From assembly GCA_910584695.1 (NCBI GenBank), contig CAJUBR010000044.1, positions 1 through 21,936 of the forward strand: DNA of 21,936 nucleotides, written 5' to 3'. The translations under genes and the position numbers were made by a program. The stretch's first letter is position 1; each line of letters begins with the position of its first letter. This stretch comes from an uncultured Lachnospiraceae bacterium. GTDB taxonomy: Bacteria > Bacillota > Clostridia > Lachnospirales > Lachnospiraceae. Shown here one piece after another: positions 9,645-15,496 of this stretch. The notes below the pieces were generated by a model, which searched no databases, had not been told where the DNA came from, and saw only the letters and a program-made list of their open reading frames with translations.

Positions 9645-9678
9645 TGTGTTCTCCTTGTTACCTGTTTATCTAAAAGTA

Positions 9679-9894
9679 TTATTTTTTTCTAGCAATGATC
9701 CATGCACAAAAAGTTAAAAATACTAACCAGCTTAAGCAGGTAAGAAAATATTGCATGCTATCTAAATAATTTGGGATATCTTCCGGTAAAAAACGTACTA
9801 GGAGCTTCGCATATATTGTAGGAATGTTGGCACCTGCAAACATGATACATATACTAATGATATTTCTTTTATTGTTATTATTTTTTTCGTTCAT
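9679..9894 (-). CDS. Small membrane protein, 71 residues
   Basis: Hypothetical protein with a very polar Asn/Lys-rich N-terminus (MNEKNNNNKRN) followed by two predicted membrane helices, about 12-30 and 48-67, and a basic tail (ARKK) expected inside the cell. An AGGAG ribosome site sits five to six bases before ATG 9894. It lies 8 bases downstream of the secreted-protein gene and 34 bases upstream of the WYL pair, so all four are probably co-transcribed. I do not recognise the family. Confidence 0.6.
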   Translation of the reverse strand: MNEKNNNNKRNIISICIMFAGANIPTIYAKLLVRFLPEDIPNYLDSMQYFLTCLSWLVFLTFCAWIIARKK

Positions 9895-9902
9895 ATTTTC
9901 TC

Positions 9903-10622
9903 CTATTTATAAGTATATTTGCGTTGGAATTTTATTCCATATGCACGTTTTGCAGTTCCGCTACCTACTTTTTTCCTGTTAATTCCGTTCGAATATTCAA
10001 GGTCAAAAGTTTTAACTTGATATATAGCATATGCATTATACGACATAGTTTTAACTTTTTTTCCGTTATTTTTTTTCGGTACTGTACAAGAACCTGTAAT
10101 TGACAGACTATCTTTCAATGTAACATTATAACCAACTGCTATGGATATTGCTGCATTTGATACAGGAATATTGGCAGAGTTTGTTGTGGTAACGGATCTA
10201 GATATGCTATTTGTTCTATTTATGGATAATTTGTCTCCTGGTGAACCGCTGGTTTTTGCAATAGCATTTTTTCCGACAGAATCGGATTTAATTTTAACAT
10301 TTTTTGGTAATACTACAGGAACGGTTTGCATGATTATCCCTGACTTATTTATTTTGTTAGTATATAGATTATATGTTACTCCGTAGGAACTATTATTGTC
10401 TAGCAAAGTATTATCATAAACATAAATTTCTTCTACATTTGGATTTTTAAAAATCTTTTTAACTTTCTTTAGGTAATTGGAATCTGCAAGGTTAGCATTT
10501 AATACTACCTTTTTTGAACTTTCCTTTTTTTTACTTGTAGCATTTGAAATTATTATATTATTTATTAATATGAACATTCCAATTATACAAGCTAGAAATA
10601 ATTGAATTCTTTTGTTTCTCAT
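9903..10622 (-). CDS. Secreted hypothetical protein with signal peptide
   Basis: Protein of 239 residues starting at ATG 10622, chosen because AAGGGAGA precedes it and a classic signal peptide begins there: a basic MRNKR, a hydrophobic core (FLACIIGMFILI), then a polar Ser/Lys-rich linker. A longer open frame to 10697 exists, but it would start inside the promoter's -35 box. The mature part is rich in Ser, Thr, Asn and Lys, with alternating polar/aliphatic stretches suggesting a beta-rich extracellular protein, and it ends in a basic KFQRKYTYK tail. The sequence is more AT-rich than its neighbours, which may mark recent acquisition. Family not recognised. Confidence 0.65.
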   Translation of the reverse strand: MRNKRIQLFLACIIGMFILINNIIISNATSKKKESSKKVVLNANLADSNYLKKVKKIFKNPNVEEIYVYDNTLLDNNSSYGVTYNLYTNKINKSGIIMQTVPVVLPKNVKIKSDSVGKNAIAKTSGSPGDKLSINRTNSISRSVTTTNSANIPVSNAAISIAVGYNVTLKDSLSITGSCTVPKKNNGKKVKTMSYNAYAIYQVKTFDLEYSNGINRKKVGSGTAKRAYGIKFQRKYTYK

Positions 10623-10668
10623 TATACAATCTCCCTTATAGTATATTTTGTCTGTAAAAACGTAATAG

Positions 10669-10697
10669 ATTATATCATAGAGGGACAAACATGACAA
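10669..10697 (-). promoter_or_regulatory. Sigma-A type promoter for the minus-strand operon 10622-7405
   Basis: On the minus strand, TTGTCA (10697-10692) and a perfect TATAAT (10674-10669) are separated by exactly 17 bases. Transcription would begin near 10662, about 40 bases before ATG 10622. This is the best vegetative promoter match in the window, and no comparable promoter is seen before the three downstream genes. Confidence 0.75.
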
Positions 10698-10704
10698 CTA
10701 TTAC

Positions 10705-10732
10705 ATTTTCCGGTTAACCTTGAAAGGAAAAT
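10705..10732 (-). terminator. Weak hairpin after the 198-residue gene
   Basis: ATTTTCC (10705-10711) pairs with GGAAAAT (10726-10732), and the loop contains the palindrome GGTTAACC (10712-10719). It sits 12 bases after the stop of the minus-strand gene 10744-11340 and before the next minus-strand promoter. It has no strong T-tract, so termination is only a possibility. Confidence 0.3.
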
Positions 10733-10743
10733 TTTATATCATC

Positions 10744-11340
10744 CTACCGCAAAATCTGTATGGTAAAAGCGGTTGTCTGGGGTGGAATGCTTGCAGTCAT
10801 AAATGCTGCATGTTCAATCCGTACCCTAAGTCCCGGCATCAGTAAAGCCGGCGGGATTCTTCTGCCCGAGGCATTTCGTATTACTGTCTGTGGTGACAGA
10901 TGAAAGCGGATAGCAGAAGCAGGATTGAAATTACTCATGGTTACAATATAATTCCCACGGGTATTTACCTCTGTAATTCTTCCGGTTGTTGTTTGATTTC
11001 CAGTGTGCCTTCTGACCACCCGGATTAGAAATGCCTGTGCCTGGGGAGGAATGCTCCTTGTCATGACAGAAGAAAAAGAAGCATCCACAGTCATACCGCG
11101 TTCCAATTCATTTGCACGGATTGTTCTGCCCCGCTCATCATGAATGATCGTATTTCTGTCTACAACTAAGCGAACCAGATCTTCGGGTCTGGCACAACCG
11201 ATACAGTCATGATAGGAAATGGTAACAAAAGTAGTATTGCGGTCTCTTGTAATTTCTTCAATTCTTGCAGAAAAAACCCGGATGGCATCCCGGTTCGGGA
11301 TAGGAAACGGGGGAAAATTGTAAGTGGTTTGGTCGTTCAT
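10744..11340 (-). CDS. Protein with two tandem copies of a beta-rich domain, unknown function
   Basis: Soluble protein of 198 residues with no signal peptide or membrane helix. It consists of an internal duplication. Copy 1 (about 23-110) and copy 2 (about 117-198) share the pattern of an N-terminal R-I-x-E strand, a V/Q-x-T-I/V-I-x-[ND] strand, a G-R-x-I turn, a G-[ML]-x-V strand and a strongly conserved closing unit: MTRSIPPQAQAFLIRVV against MTASIPPQTTAFTIQIL. The strand pattern suggests two small OB-like barrels. Two Cys (C46, C49) lie in copy 1 only, in DCIGCARPED, which could bind metal. The ribosome site before ATG 11340 is weak (TAGGT). It is divergent from rtcB across a 219-base spacer. 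Confidence 0.65.
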   Translation of the reverse strand: MNDQTTYNFPPFPIPNRDAIRVFSARIEEITRDRNTTFVTISYHDCIGCARPEDLVRLVVDRNTIIHDERGRTIRANELERGMTVDASFSSVMTRSIPPQAQAFLIRVVRRHTGNQTTTGRITEVNTRGNYIVTMSNFNPASAIRFHLSPQTVIRNASGRRIPPALLMPGLRVRIEHAAFMTASIPPQTTAFTIQILR

Positions 11341-11559
11341 AAGATTACCTATTTTATTGGATTTTACTATTTATAATATGTGAGAAGCCCAAATGTGCTA
11401 TCCTGCCGGAGTATTTTTACTTTTTGGTACATCCCTTTTTAAGTTCTCTATCAGTTCGCAACTTTTTTGATATGAAAAAATTACCAATCCGGAATAGAAT
11501 AGCATTATCGAAGGAAACAGAAGTGTAGATAGCAAAGTGTAAATAAGGAGGGAAAGAAA
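11341..11559. other. Divergent intergenic region between the duplicated-domain gene and rtcB
   Basis: AT-rich spacer that must hold promoters for both flanking genes. I find no good sigma-A pair on either strand and no GG-N10-GC sigma-54 box of the kind used with RtcR in Proteobacteria. The only clear structure is an imperfect inverted repeat around 11460-11482 (TTTTTT, GATATG, AAAAAA), which could be an operator or simply AT-rich sequence. A strong AAGGAGGGA ribosome site sits at the rtcB end. Confidence 0.4.
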
Positions 11560-12792
11560 ATGTTTGTATTATTTAATGAAAACACAAGATATCCGGTAAA
11601 GGTATGGTTGGAGGATGAAAGTAAGATAGAGGAAAATTGTTTGGAACAGGCATATCATTTGTCAAACCTTCCTTTTATACATAAATGGGTTTGTCTGATG
11701 CCGGATACCCACGCAGGAAAAGGAATGCCAATCGGAGGAGTGATTGCTGCGAAAGATGTGATTATTCCCAATGCAGTAGGAGTAGATATCGGTTGTGGTA
11801 TGATATTTACTGCTACCAATATAAAAGCGGCGGACATGAAGGAGATTCTGACCGGGAATGGAACACTGATCCAGTCTATAATCGGAAGCATTATGCGTGC
11901 CGTGCCATTAGGAACGGAACGGTATAAAGTACCGCAGGAATCCCGGGTTTTAGACCGTGCAAAAGAGGAAATGGAAAAATACGAAGGGGATGCAGAACTG
12001 CTCCATTTAATTGATGAAGGATATTATCAGGTAGGAACTTTAGGAGGGGGTAATCATTTTATTGAGCTGCAGGAGGACGAAAACGGATATCTCTGCATTA
12101 TGATCCATTCTGGAAGCCGACATTTGGGAAAGGCAATATGTGATTATTTTCATAATAAAGCAAGAGAATTAAACAGGGAATGGTACAGTGAGGTTCTGGA
12201 TGCATATCGTCTGGCATTTTTACCGATGCAGTCTGCCGAGGGAAAACAGTATATTAACTGGATGCAGCTTGCTATGGATTATGCTTTTGAAAACAGGGAA
12301 CACATGTTAGAGACAGTCTGCAGGATTGTAAAAGAACAGATTGAGAAGTATACGGAGTGTACGGTGGAATTTACGGATCAGATTAATTGCCATCACAACT
12401 ATGCTGCTCTTGAAAACCATTATGGTGAAAATGTATGGGTGCACCGCAAGGGTGCCACCAGAGTAAGGGAAGGCGAAATGGCAGTCATTCCGGGTGCTAT
12501 GGGCTCTTACAGCTATGTGGTGGAGGGAAAAGGTAACCCCGAAACCTTTCACACATCTTCTCATGGAGCCGGCAGGTGCTACTCCAGAAGCGGTGCCATG
12601 GCAGCATTTACCACGGAACAGGTTATTGTTGACTTAAAGGAGCAGGGGGTAATACTTGGCAAGCGGAAGAAAAACGATGTTGCAGAGGAATGCCGGTTTG
12701 CTTATAAGGATATTGATGAAGTGATGGAACAGCAAAAGGATCTGGTAACTCCTGTCAGAAAATTAAAGACAGTGGGTGTGGTAAAGGGATAA
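11560..12792 (+). CDS. rtcB: RtcB RNA-splicing/repair ligase
   Basis: GTP-dependent RNA ligase that joins 2',3'-cyclic phosphate (or 3'-phosphate) and 5'-OH ends, acting on cleaved tRNAs and other damaged RNA. It has 410 residues, the length of the bacterial short form. The metal and nucleotide pocket is complete: D76 and C79 in GVDIGCGM, N165-H166 in GGGNHF, H183 in IHSGSR, the INCHHNY motif at 275-281, and H335 in SSHGAGR, the position of the guanylylated His in E. coli RtcB. The start has AAGGAGGGA nine bases upstream. No archease, RtcA or Ro/Rsr gene is in the window. A structured RNA with a tRNA-like module and an SPFH gene follow on the same strand, which suggests one RNA-repair cassette. 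Confidence 0.96.
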   Translation: MFVLFNENTRYPVKVWLEDESKIEENCLEQAYHLSNLPFIHKWVCLMPDTHAGKGMPIGGVIAAKDVIIPNAVGVDIGCGMIFTATNIKAADMKEILTGNGTLIQSIIGSIMRAVPLGTERYKVPQESRVLDRAKEEMEKYEGDAELLHLIDEGYYQVGTLGGGNHFIELQEDENGYLCIMIHSGSRHLGKAICDYFHNKARELNREWYSEVLDAYRLAFLPMQSAEGKQYINWMQLAMDYAFENREHMLETVCRIVKEQIEKYTECTVEFTDQINCHHNYAALENHYGENVWVHRKGATRVREGEMAVIPGAMGSYSYVVEGKGNPETFHTSSHGAGRCYSRSGAMAAFTTEQVIVDLKEQGVILGKRKKNDVAEECRFAYKDIDEVMEQQKDLVTPVRKLKTVGVVKG

Positions 12793-12814
12793 TAACCCGC
12801 AGAGCGGGATTATT
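12791..12814 (+). terminator. Hairpin overlapping the rtcB stop codon
   Basis: AATAACCCGC (12791-12800) pairs with GCGGGATTATT (12804-12814) with one bulged A and a three-base loop. It begins within the TAA stop. The following bases (ATAAATAG) are AU-rich but lack a run of U, so termination may be partial; it could equally be a 3'-end stabiliser or a boundary with the downstream RNA. Confidence 0.5.
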
Positions 12815-12838
12815 ATAAATAGAAGGAATTATTTGCTT

Positions 12839-13101
12839 GGGTATCGGAGAAAATCTCCTGCCCTGCGGTGCCGGTATGTCATACTAGGTATTCCATAGTC
12901 CTTCCGATAACTGCGTCTTTCCAACGCGGTACCTATTAAGGGAATAGGTTCAACTTGTGGTGTCGGTGGTTCAAATCCACCCCGTGAAAACGGTAGCTCA
13001 GCTTGGTAGAGTACACAATTAAAAAAGTGGCAGACTTTATAAGTCAGACGGTTCGAATCCGTAAAAAAACAAAAGTGCAGAACATTCCTCTCCGCTACAC
13101 C
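12839..13101 (+). ncRNA. Bacterial Y-RNA-like noncoding RNA with a circularly permuted tRNA module
   Basis: No protein is credible here, but the RNA is highly structured. The core at 12952-13020 is a tRNA fold in permuted order: anticodon-stem 3' strand TTGTG (12955-12959), variable loop GTGTC, T stem GGTGG / CCACC around TTCAAAT (12965-12981), acceptor CCGT / ACGG closed by GAAA (12982-12993), TA (positions 8-9), D stem GCTC / GAGT with D loop AGCTTGGTA (12996-13012), A26, then CACAA (13014-13018), which pairs with TTGTG. The segment lengths match a canonical tRNA. Around it lie an end-to-end stem 12841-12850 / 13089-13098 (9 of 10 pairs), hairpins at 12911-12929 and 12931-12949, and on the 3' side hairpins at 13033-13045 and 13048-13062. 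The last has a second T-loop (TTCGAAT). YrlA-type Y RNAs have this permuted tRNA mimic and sit near rtcB. The exact ends and a Ro partner are not known. Confidence 0.68.
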
Positions 13102-13199
13102 GGACATTTTTAGGGATAGCAGGCTATTTACTGTAATGATACAGTGAATGAAAAATGCTCTAAAGAAAAGTCCGGAGAAGGTAATTTATTCTATTACCT
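13100..13199 (+). other. Two further RNA hairpins downstream of the Y-RNA-like element
   Basis: CCGGAC (13100-13105) pairs perfectly with GTCCGG (13170-13175), enclosing a long AU-rich arm (TTTTTAGGG against CTCTAAAGAAAA) and an apical stem TTTACTGTA / TACAGTGAA around ATGA. A second hairpin, AGGTAAT / ATTACCT (13179-13185, 13193-13199), follows directly. They may form the 3' domain of the upstream RNA, a second small RNA, or a terminator region: CATTTTT follows the first CCGGA. No coding sequence is supported. Confidence 0.45.
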
Positions 13200-13205
13200 G
13201 AAAGG

Positions 13206-13370
13206 ATGAGGATACCGCAAACCGGTTTTACAGGACAGCAAACGGAAAATGTTTTTGGTAACATCTGTTTTCTAATGAAAGCTTTTGTTAGGAAGCAAAT
13301 GTATCTGGCAGAGTACGGGAGTTCTCCTGTAAAATCCAATGCTGAATCGGCTTTCCGTAACGGAATAAAG
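13206..13370. repeat. Long imperfect palindromic element, probable dispersed repeat
   Basis: Near-palindrome centred on the AAGCTT at 13279-13284. The inner arms (about 24 bases each) differ almost only by transitions that leave G-U pairs in RNA. The outer arms GGTTTTACAGGA (13224-13235) and TCCTGTAAAATCC (13325-13337) are nearly perfect, and weaker symmetry extends a few bases further. As a result both strands encode similar short peptides, FLMKAFVRKQM on plus and FLTKAFIRKQM on minus, a sign of the symmetry rather than of two genes. This looks like a non-coding mobile or REP-like hairpin inserted between the structured RNA and the SPFH gene. Terminal duplications are not obvious. Confidence 0.65.
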
Positions 13371-13432
13371 ATGAGAGGGGTGGCCTGCCGTATGAAACGT
13401 ATTAAGAAATTAAAAAAATGGAGGATTAGGAT

Positions 13433-14533
13433 ATGAAAGTGATTATAAAAGAAAATGAAGTGGGATTTGTGACAAAAAACGGAATATTTGATAGACTGAT
13501 TACAGCAGGGAAATATTATTTTTCCAAGACCTTTGGATATCAGGTACATATTGAGGAAATGCTTGGAGAGTTAAATTTTATGGATATTCCGTATCAGATA
13601 TTGGAAAAGAATCAGATATTTAAGGAATCCACTGTGCGTTATGAGATTCCGGATGGATTTCTCGGCTTAATCTATGTTAACAATACTTTGCGGGCATTTG
13701 CCATAAGAAAAGAGTATATTTTCTGGAATGTGTTTGAAAAATACGAAATAAAACTGATTTCCATGGAGCAGCCGGAGATTGGAAAAGAAGTTACAAAGCA
13801 GATGTTAGCAATGATTCCGGCGAAGTATTATGCGACTGTATTAGTGGGTGAGGGTGAGCTCGGATTGCTCTATTATAACCATAAACTGCAAAGAAAATTG
13901 GATTCCGGTGTTTATTATTTTTGGAATGACCGTTATTCCGTAACTGCCAAAATCGTAGATTTGAAGCAGGCAGAACTGAATATTGCAGGTCAGGAAATTC
14001 TGACAAAAGATAAAATCGGAATCCGGATGAATGTAACCTGTACGTATCGGATTCAGGATGCAGTGGCAGTGTCGGAGAATATTAAGAATTTGGAACAACA
14101 GATGTATTCTTCTGTCCAGCTTATTATCCGGGAGCTGACCGGTAACTATAAGCTGGATGAGATTCTGGAATTAAAGGAGCAGATTTCGAAAGAGGTATTT
14201 TTAAAGTTAAAGGAAAATGAAAGTGCATTTTATGTAGAGTTTCTCTCTGCGGGAATTAAGGATATTATTCTTCCGGGAGAAATCAAGGATATTATGAATT
14301 CGGTTCTGGTTGCGGAAAAGGCAGCCCAGGCAAATGTGATTTCCAGAAGGGAGGAGGTTGCATCCACCAGGTCCTTATTAAATACAGCAAAGCTGATGGA
14401 TGAGAATAAAACGTTGTACCGGTTAAAGGAATTGGAATATTTGGAAAAAATTTGTGACCGGGTAGGAGAAATATCTGTAAATGGTAATGCAGGTCTCATT
14501 GAACAATTAGGACAATTTATAGGAAACCGCTAG
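13433..14533 (+). CDS. SPFH/band-7 (slipin-like) domain protein
   Basis: Protein of 366 residues without a membrane helix. After an N-terminal beta-rich extension (1-105, including a GFVTKNGIFDRLITAGKYYF stretch that resembles the start of an SPFH repeat), a full SPFH/band-7 domain runs from about 110 to 300. It includes the GLLYYNHKLQRKLDSGVYYF stretch, the DLKQAELNI strand and TKDKIGIRMNVTCTYRI, followed by the coiled-coil helix with EKAAQANVISRREEVASTR. SPFH proteins form membrane-associated ring scaffolds. Slipin-like members are reported beside RtcB in bacterial RNA-repair operons, so its place downstream of rtcB and the Y-RNA-like element is meaningful. GGAGG lies eight bases before ATG 13433. 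A short open frame ending MKRIKKLKKWRIRI overlaps the start by ATGA and could couple translation, but it lies partly in a repeat. Confidence 0.85.
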   Translation: MKVIIKENEVGFVTKNGIFDRLITAGKYYFSKTFGYQVHIEEMLGELNFMDIPYQILEKNQIFKESTVRYEIPDGFLGLIYVNNTLRAFAIRKEYIFWNVFEKYEIKLISMEQPEIGKEVTKQMLAMIPAKYYATVLVGEGELGLLYYNHKLQRKLDSGVYYFWNDRYSVTAKIVDLKQAELNIAGQEILTKDKIGIRMNVTCTYRIQDAVAVSENIKNLEQQMYSSVQLIIRELTGNYKLDEILELKEQISKEVFLKLKENESAFYVEFLSAGIKDIILPGEIKDIMNSVLVAEKAAQANVISRREEVASTRSLLNTAKLMDENKTLYRLKELEYLEKICDRVGEISVNGNAGLIEQLGQFIGNR

Positions 14534-14597
14534 GAAATAGCAGGTATTTTTTCAAAATATGGTATTTATATTATCTGAAGGGGTAGAATATCATTAA

Positions 14598-14730
14598 GGC
14601 TGTCGCACTAAGTAATGTTTTGAATGTAGAATGGTAAAAATACATAAATATATCTGGCTGACATTTTGGATGCTGTTATATATTTGTATATTTCTATTAT
14701 CTTGTTAAAATATTTTACTTAGCGTGACAG
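14598..14730. mobile_element. MITE-like element with IS-type terminal inverted repeats (or bidirectional terminator)
   Basis: CTGTCGCACTAAGTAA (14600-14615) and TTACTTAGCGTGACAG (14715-14730) are inverted copies differing at two positions. They enclose about 100 AT-rich bases with no open frame. The GGCTGTCGCA-type end resembles the tips of some IS elements of Firmicutes (IS1182-like, from memory). The right arm is followed by TTTTTT (14731-14736), so the transcript would also form a terminator for the SPFH gene. A further AT hairpin, TTCTTTTTT / AAAAAAGAA, lies just after. The rest of the 453-base spacer to 14986 holds only a possible ECF promoter. Confidence 0.5.
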
Positions 14731-14880
14731 TTTTTTCTTTTTTTCAAGAAAAAAGAAGTCTGAATTTTTTGGGAACCGATTTCCGGTTGCAAATCTCTAA
14801 TAAGTATAAAGCTAAATAAACAGCTATAGTTTAATGTTTGTGTTTAGCGGGAAGTTGATGCATCACATTCAAAATGTTAT

Positions 14881-14908
14881 TGTAACCCCTAATATCCAGT
14901 TGGATAGG
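14881..14908 (+). promoter_or_regulatory. Possible ECF-type autoregulated promoter of the sigma gene
   Basis: TGTAAC (14881-14886), an ECF-like -35 element, is followed after 16 bases by GATAGG (14903-14908). The interval is partly palindromic (ATCC AGTT GGAT flanked by CCCT and AGGG). ECF genes usually carry a GTAAC or GAAAC -35 motif for self-activation, but the -10 is not diagnostic, so this is only a candidate. Confidence 0.3.
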
Positions 14909-14986
14909 GCAGAACGGTAACAAAATGCATGGATACATGGTTGTGTGTTTATGCATAAACAGATTACAGGAAGAAGGAGACATGTC

Positions 14987-15496
14987 TTGCATAAAGAAAA
15001 TTTTGCAAAGTTGGTTATAGATTCTACGGATAGCTTATACCGGGTCAGCAAATCCATTCTTCGGAATGATTCGGATTGTGAGGATGCAGTCAGCGAGGCG
15101 ATTACGATTGCATTTCAAAAGCTGGATTCCTTAAAGAAGGACGAATATGCGAAAACCTGGCTGACCCGGATACTGATTAATGAATGCTTTCATATCCGGA
15201 AGCAGCAAAGTAGAATAACACTGATTTCTGATGACAGTGAATCAAATTTAAATAGTCGGGAGTATTCCGAAAATAAGTGTTATACGGTTTCTGACGACTA
15301 TTTTGATTTATATCAGGCAATGCAGCATTTGACAGAAGACCAGAGGCTTGCCATTACCCTGTATTACTATGAAGGATATTCGGTGAAAGAAATTGCTAAG
15401 ATAACGGGGGTAACCCAGGGAACTGTTAAAAGCAGGCTTGGCAGGGCTAGAAATCAGTTAAAACAATTTTTGAAGGAGGAAGAATATTATGTATAA
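14987..15496 (+). CDS. ECF-type RNA polymerase sigma factor
   Basis: Sigma-70 family, extracytoplasmic-function group, about 169 residues. I place the start at TTG 14987 (reading LHKENFAKLV) because AAGGAGA lies seven bases upstream and the family N-terminus fits; in-frame GTG 14945 and ATG 14951 have no ribosome site. Region 2 is clear (SILRNDSDCEDAVSEAI, then KTWLTRILINECF, which contacts the -10). Region 4 is a helix-turn-helix (YSVKEIAKITGVTQGTVKSRLGRAR) near the C-terminus. The stop overlaps the start of the next gene by 8 bases, so the next protein is probably its membrane anti-sigma partner. An unknown envelope signal would release it. Confidence 0.92.
   Translation: MHKENFAKLVIDSTDSLYRVSKSILRNDSDCEDAVSEAITIAFQKLDSLKKDEYAKTWLTRILINECFHIRKQQSRITLISDDSESNLNSREYSENKCYTVSDDYFDLYQAMQHLTEDQRLAITLYYYEGYSVKEIAKITGVTQGTVKSRLGRARNQLKQFLKEEEYYV

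Noticed and set aside
12986..13072. A conventional linear tRNA using the D arm at 12996 and the T arm at 13048
   Set aside because: The acceptor strands do not pair, 17-18 extra bases separate the D stem from the anticodon-like arm, and there is no variable loop. The permuted fold with the upstream T arm pairs completely.
12829..13107. Minus-strand open frame of 92 codons opposite the Y-RNA-like region
   Set aside because: Its GGFEPPTP-type peptide is the familiar antisense translation of a tRNA T arm. The region is better explained by RNA structure on the plus strand, and the frame has no supporting family.
13206..13436. Plus-strand open frame of 76 codons before the SPFH gene
   Set aside because: Most of it lies in the palindromic element and it lacks a properly spaced ribosome site. 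Its 3' end may matter only for translational coupling by ATGA.
13160..13549. Minus-strand open frame of 129 codons
   Set aside because: It runs across the palindromic repeat and antisense to the start of the SPFH gene; it is an effect of the symmetry.
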